Of a DNA stretch of 64,000 bases, positions 17,549-25,694 are shown piece by piece. The first letter of the stretch is position 1. Every line of letters starts with the position of its first letter. The notes under the pieces are model-generated. The model was given only the letters and a program-made list of their open reading frames with translations. It was not told the origin of the DNA and did not search any database. Where the stretch lies: the NCBI GenBank assembly GCA_036276735.1, contig DASUOH010000013.1:13191-77190 (forward strand), given 5' to 3'. The DNA is from VRUE01 sp036276735 (lineage in GTDB: Bacteria > Actinomycetota > Thermoleophilia > Solirubrobacterales > 70-9). Made by a program: the position numbers and the translations under genes.

Positions 17549-17584
17549 GCGGGTCGCCTACGGCCGCAAGGGAGAATGGGTGGC

Positions 17585-18544
17585 GTGGGCGAGTTCGAGC
17601 TGCTGGAGCGGATAAGGCAACGGTTGGGCGCCGACGGACCGCGGGTCGCGGTCGGCAGCGGCGACGATGCTTCGGTCACCGTGCCGGGTGGCGCCACGGC
17701 GACCTCGGTGGACGCCCTCGTCGAGGGGGTTCACTTCCGTCGTGAACAGGCGTCCCTTGCGCAAATCGGCCACAAGGCCCTAGCCACCGCCCTCTCGGAC
17801 CTCGCCGCGATGGGCGCGGAGCCCGGCGAGGCATACGTGTTCCTCGGCGTCCCGCCCGACCTCGACGAGGCCGGTTGCCTGGAGATCCTGGACGGGATCG
17901 TCGCGCTCGCCGCTGCCACCCGCACGACGCTGGCCGGCGGCGACGTGACGCGGGCGCCGGTGCTGACCTTGGCAACGACGGTGGTCGGCCATGCCCCCGC
18001 AGCGGACGACTTCGTCACCCGCGGCGGCGCCCGCCCTGGCGACGTACTCGCCGTGACCGGCGAGCTTGGTGGCGCCGCGGCGGGCCTTCTGCTCTTGGAG
18101 GCCGGGAAGGAGGAGCCCGCCAACCTCGTCGAGCGTCAACTTCGACCCCAGGCGCGCCTTGCCGCCGGCCGTGCACTTGCCGCCATCGGCGCCACGGCGA
18201 TGATCGACCTCAGCGACGGCTTGGCCGGTGACGCCAGCCACCTCGCCGCCGCCAGCGAGGTCGCACTGGATATCGACGGGGCCGCGCTGCCGCTGGCCGA
18301 CGGCCTTCGCGCGGTCGCGGCGGAAGCCGGCCGCGACCGACTCGAGCTCGCCGCCTCAGGGGGCGAGGACTACGAGCTGCTGGTGACGCTGCCGCCGGAC
18401 CGCTTCGAGCCAGCGGTCGATGCGGTCGCGCGCACCGGCGCGGCCCTCACGCGCATCGGCGAGGCCGTGAAGGGGCAGGGGGTCGTAATCAGGCGGCCTG
18501 GCGGGGCGCCGCTGAAGGCGACTGGATTTGACCAGCTGGGTTGA
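17585..18544 (+). CDS. thiL: Thiamine-monophosphate kinase
   Basis: 319 residues from GTG 17585 (VGEFELLERI); ATG 17576 would add three. It phosphorylates thiamine monophosphate to the active pyrophosphate. Family signatures include VGSGDDASV near 24-32, TSVDALVEGVHF, HKALATALSDLAAMGA, LAGGDVTRAP, LSDGLAGDASH and SGGEDYELL. GAGAAT 7 nt before GTG 17585 resembles other leaderless boxes here. The final 56 bp overlap the convergent FlgM-like small gene. Confidence 0.93.
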   Translation: MGEFELLERIRQRLGADGPRVAVGSGDDASVTVPGGATATSVDALVEGVHFRREQASLAQIGHKALATALSDLAAMGAEPGEAYVFLGVPPDLDEAGCLEILDGIVALAAATRTTLAGGDVTRAPVLTLATTVVGHAPAADDFVTRGGARPGDVLAVTGELGGAAAGLLLLEAGKEEPANLVERQLRPQARLAAGRALAAIGATAMIDLSDGLAGDASHLAAASEVALDIDGAALPLADGLRAVAAEAGRDRLELAASGGEDYELLVTLPPDRFEPAVDAVARTGAALTRIGEAVKGQGVVIRRPGGAPLKATGFDQLG

Positions 18545-18680
18545 GGGGCAGGTTGCCCACCAACAGCTCGCGCACGGCTCGCCGCCGCAGCATCGCCTGG
18601 GCGACGTCGCACGGATCCGGCCGGTAGGCACCGGTCTCGATCAGTCTCTTCAGCTGCTGCTTCTGCATCCTGCCGGTCAT
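18489..18680 (-). CDS. Small FlgM-like (anti-sigma-type) protein
   Basis: 63 residues from ATG 18680. The core LIETGAYRPDPCDVAQAMLRR resembles the C-terminal helices of FlgM, the anti-sigma-28 family, in which I/V-x-x-GxYxxDxxxVAxAxL is typical. No flagellar gene is visible nearby, so the partner sigma factor is unknown. It overlaps the end of thiL in antisense by 56 bp. Small size and lack of a clear promoter keep confidence moderate. Confidence 0.55.
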   Translation of the reverse strand: MTGRMQKQQLKRLIETGAYRPDPCDVAQAMLRRRAVRELLVGNLPLNPAGQIQSPSAAPRQAA

Positions 18681-18765
18681 ATCGGCCGGGCGCCCGGGAC
18701 CCTTAGTAGTTGGTACTCGCACATACGTCCATGGCCGTCGAAGGAGAAAACGCGGTACTCCCAAT

Positions 18766-18771
18766 TACCCT
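18766..18771 (+). promoter_or_regulatory. -10-like box deciding the response-regulator start
   Basis: TACCCT, 7 nt before ATG 18779. Upstream in-frame starts at 18710 (TTG) and 18731 (ATG) have neither a box nor a Shine-Dalgarno. Confidence 0.55.
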
Positions 18772-18778
18772 TCCTGCC

Positions 18779-19474
18779 ATGCCAAACGGATCCACGCGGA
18801 TCTTGCTCGTCGATGACGAGCAGTCGGTCCAAACCCTGCTCAGCTATCCGCTGCGCAAAGACGGCTACCAGGTCGTCTCCGCTCTCGATGGCCGGCAAGC
18901 CCTGCAGCGCTTCGGCGAGAGCCGCTTCGACCTCGTGATCCTCGACCTGATGCTTCCCAAGCTCGACGGCGTCGAGGTCTGCCGACAGCTGCGCCGCCGC
19001 AGCCAGGTGCCGATCATCATGCTGACCGCAAAGGGGAGCGAGACAGACAAGGTGGCGGGGCTCGAGGTGGGGGCCGACGACTACATAACCAAGCCCTTCT
19101 CGATGGGGGAGTTCCGCAGCCGCGTCAAGGCGGCCCTGCGGCGCTCGCGGATGGCCACCGGGCCGCCCGCAGAGAAGCCGATCGAGCACGGGGACCTGCG
19201 CGTGGACCCGGCCCGTCGCACCGTCACCCTCGGCGGCGAGGACATTCCCCTCACCTACGTGGAGTTCGAGATCATCGCCGCTCTCTCGCGCTCACCGGGG
19301 CGGGTGCTTTCCCGCGAAATCCTGCTCGAGCAGGTCTGGGGGGACTCCGAGTACCGCGACCCGCGGACCATCGACGTCCACATCCGCCACTTGAGAGAGA
19401 AGCTGGAGCGCGATCCCAAAGAACCCAAGTACCTGTTCACGGTGCGGGGTGTCGGCTACCGCTTCGGTGAATGA
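18779..19474 (+). CDS. OmpR/PhoB-family response regulator
   Basis: 231 residues. Receiver domain with D12-D13, phosphoacceptor D56 (VILDLMLP), Thr in IIMLTAKG and the conserved K in YITKPF. The winged-helix DNA-binding domain has LTYVEFEIIAAL, LSREILLEQVWG and DVHIRHLREKLE. It overlaps the downstream kinase gene (ATGA, 19471-19474), its cognate partner. With HtrA as third gene, the system probably senses envelope stress. Confidence 0.95.
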   Translation: MPNGSTRILLVDDEQSVQTLLSYPLRKDGYQVVSALDGRQALQRFGESRFDLVILDLMLPKLDGVEVCRQLRRRSQVPIIMLTAKGSETDKVAGLEVGADDYITKPFSMGEFRSRVKAALRRSRMATGPPAEKPIEHGDLRVDPARRTVTLGGEDIPLTYVEFEIIAALSRSPGRVLSREILLEQVWGDSEYRDPRTIDVHIRHLREKLERDPKEPKYLFTVRGVGYRFGE

Positions 19475-20526
19475 AGAACCTCCGCCTCACCCCGCTCGGC
19501 AACAGGATCACCACGATCTCGTTGGCGATCGGGATAGGCACGTCGGTGATCGTCTACATCTGGGTCGTCCCGATCGGCGGCCACACCGAGGCCTCGGGGC
19601 CGATCTTCATCGGCGCGCTGATCTCGCTGCTGCTTTCGGGGGGTTTCGGCTTCTACTTCGCCTACACGGCGACCGCGCGGATCAGGCGGATCGACGAAGC
19701 GGCGCGCGAGGTCGCGGAAGGCAACTTCGCCACGCGGCTTCCGGTCGACCATTCGGGCCACCTCGGGCAGCTGGCCCGAACCTTCAACGAGATGCAGCGC
19801 CGCCTCGCCGAGCTCGACAGCGCCCGCAAACAGTTCATCGCCAACGCATCGCACGAGCTGCGTACCCCGATCTTCAGCCTCGGTGGCTTCCTCGAGTTGC
19901 TCGAGGACGAGGAGCCGAGCCCCGAAGAGCAGGCTGAGTTCCTGCGCACCATGCGGCAGCAGATCGAGCGGCTGACCAAGCTGACCTCCGACCTGCTCAA
20001 CCTCTCCCAACTCGACGCCGGCGGAGTCGAGCTCGATCCGCGCGACGTCGACCTCAGCGCCGTGGCGCGCGAAGTCGTCCGCGAGTTCGGGCCGCGCGCC
20101 GATCTACACCGCTCCCGGCTCGAGCTGCGAACACCGGAGCGGCCGGTGATCGCCTTCGCGGATGCCGAGCGGGTGCGTCAGATCATCCGTATCCTGCTTG
20201 ACAACGCCTTGACTCACACGCCGGAGGGCGTCAGCGTCACCGTGACCACCTACTCCATCGAGCGCCGTGCCGAGCTGACCGTCTCCGACGATGGCGAGGC
20301 GATTCCGCAGCGGGTGCAAAAGCGCCTCTTCGAGCGCTTCTACACCGCCAACCCGTCGGGAGGATCCGGTCTCGGCCTGGCCATCGCCCGCGAGGTGGCG
20401 CAACGGATGGAGGGCAACGTGATGGTCACCTCGAGCCGGCGCTTCACCGCCTTCACGCTCGGCCTGCCGGCCGGCTACGGCGCGGCGGCGCCCTCCCTCG
20501 CCGAGAACGCGAGGACCGGCGCGTGA
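19471..20526 (+). CDS. Membrane sensor histidine kinase
   Basis: 351 residues. Two membrane helices (14-34 and 44-66) with a very short outer loop of about 10 residues, so sensing is probably within the membrane. HAMP linker 66-118; HisKA with phosphorylated H128 (NASHELRTP); ATPase domain with DNALTHTPEG, SDDGEAIP and GSGLGLAIA. The usual G1 box DxGxGI is altered to DDGEAIP, which may weaken nucleotide binding. It is coupled by overlap to the regulator before it and the HtrA protease after it. Confidence 0.93.
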   Translation: MKNLRLTPLGNRITTISLAIGIGTSVIVYIWVVPIGGHTEASGPIFIGALISLLLSGGFGFYFAYTATARIRRIDEAAREVAEGNFATRLPVDHSGHLGQLARTFNEMQRRLAELDSARKQFIANASHELRTPIFSLGGFLELLEDEEPSPEEQAEFLRTMRQQIERLTKLTSDLLNLSQLDAGGVELDPRDVDLSAVAREVVREFGPRADLHRSRLELRTPERPVIAFADAERVRQIIRILLDNALTHTPEGVSVTVTTYSIERRAELTVSDDGEAIPQRVQKRLFERFYTANPSGGSGLGLAIAREVAQRMEGNVMVTSSRRFTAFTLGLPAGYGAAAPSLAENARTGA

Positions 20527-21668
20527 GGCGGGCGACGATCGCGCTGCTGCTCGCGGCTCTGCTCGCCGGTTGCGGCGAGGACCAGGGCGGGACCGGAGAA
20601 GACGGCGCCGGCTCTTCTGCCGCCCCGGGGTCGCGCACCACGCCCGAGCTGATCGTTCAGGCCGCCGCCGAGGGCTTCGATGCGGCCGCGGTGTACCGCG
20701 AGGCTTCCCCGGGCGTGGTTACGATCAGGTCGATCTTCGACGGCGCCGGGGGTGCCGAAGGGTCCGGCTTCGTCCTCGACCGCGAGGGGCACATCGTCAC
20801 CAACGCCCACGTCATCACCAACGGCCAGGGCGGTGATCGCGAGGAGGCCAAGGCCGTCTTCGTCGAGTTCCCCGACCGCAACGTCCTGGCCGCCGAGGTG
20901 GTCGGCTTCGACCCCTTCGCCGATGTCGGCCTGCTCGAGCTCGACCCGCCGGAGGGCTTCGAGCTGCATCCGCTCGAGCTCGGGGACGACGACGACCTCG
21001 TGGTCGGCCAGCCGGTAGCCGCGATCGGCAGTCCCTTCGGTGAGCAGCAATCGCTCTCGGTCGGGATCGTCTCGGCGACCGACCGCTCGGTCCGATCTCT
21101 CACCCAGTTCCAGATCGAGGGGGCGATCCAGACCGACGCCTCGATCAATCCCGGCAACTCCGGCGGACCTCTGCTCGACGCTGCGGCACGCGTCATCGGG
21201 ATCAATCAGCAGATCGAGACGAGCTCCGGAGCCAACGACGGCGTCGGCTTCGCGGTTCCCGTCTCGTCGATAGAACGCTCGGTCGCGCAGCTGAAGCGCG
21301 ACGGCAGCGTCGAGTACGCCTACATCGGCGTCTCCAGCCAAGCCCTCTATCCGCAGCTGGCCGACAAGCTCGGCCTCGATGCGGACTACGGCGGCCTGAT
21401 CGCCGAAGTGGTCGAGGGTGGACCGGCCGAAGAAGCCGGGCTCGAGGGGGGCGATGATCGTCTGCGCTTCCAGGGCGTCCCTTACGAGGTCGGCGGCGAC
21501 ACGATCCTGGCGATCGACGGCCGCGAGGTGGTTCGGCCAGACGATTTGGCCCGGTACATAGCGAGTCGCCATCCGGGTGACAAAGTGGCGCTGGAGGTGC
21601 TGAACGGGGATGGCGAGCGCGAACAAATCGACGTGGTCCTCGGGGAGCGACCGACCGCCGGCTCCTAG
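20523..21668 (+). CDS. HtrA/DegP-like serine protease lipoprotein with PDZ domain
   Basis: 381 residues, GTG start overlapping the kinase stop. Lipoprotein signal LLAGC with C17. Trypsin-like catalytic triad H96 (TNAHVITN), D134 (FADVGLL) and S213 (GNSGGPL). A C-terminal PDZ domain spans about 280-380 (YIGVSSQAL, GGLIAEVVEGGPA, DTILAIDGREV). It would degrade or chaperone misfolded proteins outside the membrane. Its place in a two-component operon suggests the system controls, or is controlled by, envelope protein damage. Confidence 0.94.
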   Translation: MRRATIALLLAALLAGCGEDQGGTGEDGAGSSAAPGSRTTPELIVQAAAEGFDAAAVYREASPGVVTIRSIFDGAGGAEGSGFVLDREGHIVTNAHVITNGQGGDREEAKAVFVEFPDRNVLAAEVVGFDPFADVGLLELDPPEGFELHPLELGDDDDLVVGQPVAAIGSPFGEQQSLSVGIVSATDRSVRSLTQFQIEGAIQTDASINPGNSGGPLLDAAARVIGINQQIETSSGANDGVGFAVPVSSIERSVAQLKRDGSVEYAYIGVSSQALYPQLADKLGLDADYGGLIAEVVEGGPAEEAGLEGGDDRLRFQGVPYEVGGDTILAIDGREVVRPDDLARYIASRHPGDKVALEVLNGDGEREQIDVVLGERPTAGS

Positions 21669-21706
21669 CCTGGGCACCCCGCCGCGCGTCTAACCGCCTC
21701 TGTCTG

Positions 21707-21712
21707 TAGAAA
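21707..21712 (+). promoter_or_regulatory. -10-like box of treT
   Basis: TAGAAA, 7 nt before GTG 21720. Confidence 0.4.
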
Positions 21713-21719
21713 TCCGGCG

Positions 21720-22961
21720 GTGCTTCAAGAAGTCGCCCTCGGTCAGAAGTCGCTCGCCGACTACACGCACATCGCCGGCAAGCAGCTGAGCGAGGAGATC
21801 CGCGCGCTGGCCGAGCCGCTTCAGGGACACCGCGTGCTCCATGTCAGCGCGACGGCGTTCGGGGGCGGCGTCTCGGAGATCCTCTACACGATCGTGCCGT
21901 TGATGCGCGACGCCGGTCTCGACGCACACTGGCACGTCATCTTCGGCAAAGAAGAGTTCTTCAACGCGACCAAGCTCCTCCACAACTCGCTGCAGGGCGC
22001 CGACGAAACGCTGACCGACGAGCAGTGGGAGCTGTTCGACGAGATCAACGAGATGAACGCCCGCGACCTGCACGGCGAATGGGACACGATCATCGTCCAC
22101 GATCCGCAGCCGATCGGGCTGCGGCGGGGGGCGCAGGAAAAGGCTCGCAACTGGGTCTGGCGCTGCCACATCGACCTCTCCGAACCCAACCCGGCGCCGA
22201 TTGCCCGCCTGCAGCCGCTGATTCAGGAGTACGACGCCACGGTCTGGCACCTGCCCGCCTACGTGCCGGGCGGAATCAACGGGCACAACGGCGTCAACAT
22301 CATCCCGCCGGCGATCGACCCGCTCTCGCCGAAGAACATGGCGTTCTCGCCTGACGACGCCGCTTTCGTCTGCAACCAATTCGGGATCGACGTCGACCGG
22401 CCGTTGATCACCCAGGTCTCGCGCTTCGACCCCTGGAAGGACCCGATGGGCGTGATCGACGCCTATCGCGCGGTGACGAAGGAGATGCCGGAGGTCCAGC
22501 TGGCCCTGGTCGGCTCGATGGCCACCGACGACCCCGAGGGCTGGGACTTCTTCCAGCGCACCTTCGAGTACGCCGAGGGCGACCCTGACATCAAGATCCT
22601 CAACAACCTCAACAACGTCGGCGCGATCGAGGTCAACGCCTTCCAGTCGCAGTCCGACGTCGTCCTGCAGAAGTCGATCCGCGAGGGCTTCGGCCTGACG
22701 GTGACCGAGGCGCTCTGGAAGGGGCGGCCGACGATCGGCGGCAACGTCGGCGGCATCCCGCTCCAGATCGACGATGGTGTGAGCGGCTTCCTGGTCGACT
22801 CACCGCAGGAGTGCGCGCGCCGCTGCTGCGAGATCCTCGCCGATCCTGAGCTGGGCAAGCGGCTGGGCCGCAGCGGCAAGGAACACGCCCGCCGCGAGTT
22901 CCTCTCGCCGCGCCTCCTGCGCGACTGGTTCAAGCTGATCGGCAAGCTCGACGCGCGCTGA
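21720..22961 (+). CDS. treT: Trehalose synthase, glycosyltransferring (TreT-type GT4)
   Basis: 413 residues. GT4 GT-B fold enzyme that joins NDP-glucose to glucose to give trehalose reversibly. Evidence: HVSATAFGGGVSEIL at the N-terminus, IVHDPQPIGL, WRCHIDLSEPN, the acceptor-side VWHLPAYVP and the nucleotide-sugar region SIREGFGLTVTEALWKGRP with the E-x7-E pair. Length matches archaeal and bacterial TreT. The next gene is a second, independent trehalose route. The related enzyme trehalose phosphorylase is an alternative identity. Confidence 0.85.
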   Translation: MLQEVALGQKSLADYTHIAGKQLSEEIRALAEPLQGHRVLHVSATAFGGGVSEILYTIVPLMRDAGLDAHWHVIFGKEEFFNATKLLHNSLQGADETLTDEQWELFDEINEMNARDLHGEWDTIIVHDPQPIGLRRGAQEKARNWVWRCHIDLSEPNPAPIARLQPLIQEYDATVWHLPAYVPGGINGHNGVNIIPPAIDPLSPKNMAFSPDDAAFVCNQFGIDVDRPLITQVSRFDPWKDPMGVIDAYRAVTKEMPEVQLALVGSMATDDPEGWDFFQRTFEYAEGDPDIKILNNLNNVGAIEVNAFQSQSDVVLQKSIREGFGLTVTEALWKGRPTIGGNVGGIPLQIDDGVSGFLVDSPQECARRCCEILADPELGKRLGRSGKEHARREFLSPRLLRDWFKLIGKLDAR

Positions 22962-22995
22962 CCGGCGCCCCGGTGGGCACTCCCCGCCCGGCGGG

Positions 22996-23001
22996 TAGGG
23001 T
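22996..23001 (+). promoter_or_regulatory. -10-like box of otsA
   Basis: TAGGGT, 6 nt before GTG 23008. Confidence 0.45.
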
Positions 23002-23007
23002 GAACGT

Positions 23008-24474
23008 GTGGCTGAGGGCGACCCACTGATCATCGTCTCCAACCGGGGGCCTGCCCAGTTCGAACGCGACGAAGCGGGGGAGCGGACCGTGCGACGCGGC
23101 GGCGGTGGCCTGGTGACGGCGCTCTCCGGGCTGGTCTCCCACCGCGAGGCAATCTGGATCGCCTCGGCGATGACCGACGAGGACATCGCCGTCTCCGAGG
23201 AGCGTGGCGGCGCGGTCGAGCTGGAGATCGACGGGATCACATATCGGGTGCTACTGGTCGGCAGTGACCCGGCGGCCTACGAGCGCTTCTACAACGTGAT
23301 CGCCAACCCGATCCTCTGGTTCATCCAGCACTACCTCTGGGACCTCTCCAACGCCCCCGACATCCGCCAGGAGGAGATCGACGCCTGGGATCACGGCTAC
23401 CAGGCGGTCAACCGCGACATCGCCCAGGCGGTGCTCAGTCAGATCGCCGACCGGGAGCGGCCGCTGGTGATGCTCCACGACTACCACCTCTACACGGCGC
23501 CAGGAATGATCCGCGCCGAGCGGCCCGACGCCTTCCTGCACCACTTCGTCCACATCCCGTGGTCGCAGCCCGACAGCTGGCGGATCCTGCCGGGGCGCAT
23601 CCGCGAGGCGCTCTACCGCGGCATGCTCGCCAACGACATCATCGGCTTCCATACCCACGCCTACTGCATCAACTTCCTGCGCTGCTGCGACGAACTGCTC
23701 GAGGTCGAGGTCGATTACGACCGCACGCTGGTTCGGCACGCGGGCGGCGAGACCCTCTGCCGCGCCTACCCGCTCTCGATCGACGCCGAGCGGCTGCGGC
23801 GGGCGGCGGAGTCGCCCGAGGTCGCGGCGGCCGAGCAGGAGGTGCTCGAGCGGCGGCGCGAGCACCTGATCATCCGCGTCGACCGGGCCGACCTCTCCAA
23901 GAACGTCCTGCGCGGCTTCACCGCCTTCGACGTCTTCCTCACCCAGCATCCGGAGTTCCGCGAGAAGGTCACCTTCATCGCCCACCTGCAGCCCTCGCGC
24001 CAAGACGTGCCGGAGTACGCCGAGTACCTCGAACGGATCGAGGCGCTGGTCGCGGTCGTCAACCACCGCCATGGCACCACCGACTGGATGCCGATCGACC
24101 TGAAGATCTACGAGAACTTCCACGACGCGGTAGCCCGCTACAAGCACTTCGACCTGCTGATGGTCAACTCGATCTTCGACGGCATGAATCTGGTCGCAAA
24201 GGAGGCGCCGGCGGTGAACACCCGCAACGGCGTGCTGATGCTGTCCGAGAACACCGGCTCCCACGAGGACCTTGGAGACAGCGTGCTCTCGGTCAACCCG
24301 TTCGACATCCAGGACCAGGCCGACGCGATCCACCGCGCGCTGACGATGGAGCCTGAAGAGCGGCGCCTGCGAGCGGAGCACCTCAAGGAGATCATCTTCT
24401 CCCGCAATCCCGGCGACTGGGTCGACGAGCAGCTGCGGGATATCGCCGAGCTGCGCGACGAGGCCGTCGCTTAG
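23008..24474 (+). CDS. otsA: Trehalose-6-phosphate synthase-like GT20 enzyme
   Basis: 488 residues. GT20 features: VSNRGP, RGGGGLVTAL, LHDYHLY, HHFVHIPW, DIIGFHTHAY, and NSIFDGMNLVAKEAP. The sugar-nucleotide Arg/Lys motif reads VDRADLSKN instead of the common VDRLDYSKG; the Arg and Lys positions are kept. It transfers glucose from UDP- or GDP-glucose to glucose-6-phosphate. No OtsB phosphatase follows, so the phosphate must be removed elsewhere or by an unlinked gene. Confidence 0.85.
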   Translation: MAEGDPLIIVSNRGPAQFERDEAGERTVRRGGGGLVTALSGLVSHREAIWIASAMTDEDIAVSEERGGAVELEIDGITYRVLLVGSDPAAYERFYNVIANPILWFIQHYLWDLSNAPDIRQEEIDAWDHGYQAVNRDIAQAVLSQIADRERPLVMLHDYHLYTAPGMIRAERPDAFLHHFVHIPWSQPDSWRILPGRIREALYRGMLANDIIGFHTHAYCINFLRCCDELLEVEVDYDRTLVRHAGGETLCRAYPLSIDAERLRRAAESPEVAAAEQEVLERRREHLIIRVDRADLSKNVLRGFTAFDVFLTQHPEFREKVTFIAHLQPSRQDVPEYAEYLERIEALVAVVNHRHGTTDWMPIDLKIYENFHDAVARYKHFDLLMVNSIFDGMNLVAKEAPAVNTRNGVLMLSENTGSHEDLGDSVLSVNPFDIQDQADAIHRALTMEPEERRLRAEHLKEIIFSRNPGDWVDEQLRDIAELRDEAVA

Positions 24475-24509
24475 GGGGAGAGTTTGGGCCGCCGCAGCCT
24501 TGAGCAGGC

Positions 24510-25037
24510 ATGCGGCTGCGCGTTCGATGGGGGGCGATCGGGAAGCTCGCCGCAGGAATAGCCGGCGTCCTCTTCGTCCTGCAAGCCTTGCCCGAGCTAC
24601 TCAAACCACCCGACCCGCCGCCGGTCCCAGCGGACGTGGGCCTGCCGCGGGTGTCTTCCGGTGCGACTTTTGCTCCCCATAGGCACATAAGTCGCACTGG
24701 AAGAGCTGAACCGAGACCGACAGGACGTCTCGCGCCGGCAGACGTTCGGCGAAAACGGCATATCGGGCGGGTGGCGTCGCAGGGGGGACCCTCCCCGAGG
24801 AAGCTTCAGCTACCGCAGGGGAGGGTGGGTCCCCTGCGGCGACAGGACCCGCCCGCCAGGGCGGACCGCCAGGACCCGCCCGCCCCACCGCCTGAACCCT
24901 CGGCGGTCCCTTCCCCGCCGCCGGCGCCCCAACCAGAAGCGCCGCCCCCCGAACCGGCGCCTACACCCCTCCCCGAACCTCCTCCCTCGCCGCCTCCATC
25001 ACCCGAAGACGGCTCGGCGGAGTTCGCCCCTCACTAG
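24510..25037 (+). CDS. Hypothetical membrane-anchored proline-rich protein, split by a palindromic insert
   Basis: 175 residues. The N-terminus has one membrane helix (about 9-30) followed by PPDPPPVPADV. The C-terminus is Pro/Glu-rich (PPPEPSAVPSPPPAP). Between them, residues about 48-125 are basic, without hydrophobic pattern, and match the palindromic DNA at 24655-24885. I infer that a single-pass, proline-rich exported protein has been interrupted in frame by that element. No family recognised; it could also be a non-functional frame. Confidence 0.45.
   Translation: MRLRVRWGAIGKLAAGIAGVLFVLQALPELLKPPDPPPVPADVGLPRVSSGATFAPHRHISRTGRAEPRPTGRLAPADVRRKRHIGRVASQGGPSPRKLQLPQGRVGPLRRQDPPARADRQDPPAPPPEPSAVPSPPPAPQPEAPPPEPAPTPLPEPPPSPPPSPEDGSAEFAPH
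24655..24885. repeat. Cluster of palindromes and direct repeats (possible small inserted element)
   Basis: Three kinds of repeats occur in 230 bp. A 15-bp inverted repeat with one G-T pair (24655-24669 / 24689-24703, core GTGCGACTT). A perfect 9-bp hairpin CGCAGGGGA / TCCCCTGCG (24814-24838) that also pairs imperfectly with 24776-24796. A 15-bp direct repeat CAGGACCCGCCCGCC at 24843 and 24871. The region interrupts a proline-rich frame. No transposase is present. Confidence 0.6.
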
Positions 25038-25045
25038 CGTCTGGC

Positions 25046-25051
25046 TATAGT
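25046..25051 (+). promoter_or_regulatory. -10 box of the rpsF-ssb-rpsR-rplI block
   Basis: TATAGT, 11 nt before the TTG start of rpsF. No Shine-Dalgarno lies between, so the mRNA leader is only a few nucleotides long. Confidence 0.55.
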
Positions 25052-25062
25052 CCGACGCCGTT

Positions 25063-25593
25063 TTGGCCGCACCGCGCGAATACGAGCTGGTCTTGATGTT
25101 GGATCCGGGGCAGGACGCCCCGGCTCGCGATGCTGTGGCCCAGGAGGTCAAAGGACAGATCGGGGCATCCGGCACCCTCAAGCACGAGAACACCTGGGGG
25201 CTGCGCAAGCTCGCCTACGAGATCAAGCAGCGGAACGAGGCGGACTACCGCTGGTTTCGCTTCGAGGCGCCGACCGAGCTGCTCGACCAGCTCGACCACA
25301 ACCTGAAGATCGCCGACGGAGTGCTCCGCTTCCGCATCTTCAAAGTCGACGCCGATACGCCGATCTTGGTTCCGCCGGCCACCGCGGCACCGGGCCCGAG
25401 CGCGTCGCGCGAGCGGCCAGCCGAAAGGCCCGGTCCCAGCGCCGGAGAGAGCGCCGAGTCCCCGGCGGCCAGCGAGAACGTCCCGGCGGAGACCGCGGTC
25501 GCCGAGCCTCCCGCCGAGGAGGCCGGTGAGGAGACCCCGCCCGAGTCAGGCGACGAGGCCAACGACGGCCAATCGCCCGAGCCAGCCGAGTAG
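25063..25593 (+). CDS. rpsF: 30S ribosomal protein S6
   Basis: 176 residues, TTG start (MAAPREYELVLML). Residues 1-98 are the S6 fold (REYELVLML, WGLRKLAYEIK, YRWFRFEAP, VLRFRIFKVD). The remaining 75 residues are an extra low-complexity tail rich in Pro, Glu, Ala and Ser, much longer than typical S6 C-termini. S6 binds 16S rRNA with S18, encoded two genes later. The tail is probably disordered; its role is unknown. Confidence 0.95.
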   Translation: MAAPREYELVLMLDPGQDAPARDAVAQEVKGQIGASGTLKHENTWGLRKLAYEIKQRNEADYRWFRFEAPTELLDQLDHNLKIADGVLRFRIFKVDADTPILVPPATAAPGPSASRERPAERPGPSAGESAESPAASENVPAETAVAEPPAEEAGEETPPESGDEANDGQSPEPAE

Positions 25594-25625
25594 CGGCGCT
25601 CTTTTCCCGCAGATTCCGGGCTGAA

Positions 25626-25647
25626 GGGGGCGAGTTACGCCGCCCCC
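25626..25647 (+). terminator. Hairpin between rpsF and ssb (weak terminator or attenuator)
   Basis: GGGGGCG / CGCCCCC stem of 7 bp with an 8-nt loop, followed by GCTCTT rather than a clean T-run. It may reduce read-through from rpsF into ssb, which has its own TAGACT box at 25653-25658. Confidence 0.4.
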
Positions 25648-25694
25648 GCTCTTAGACTGGAGTCTCGATAACGCGATCTTGAGGAGTGAGAGCC

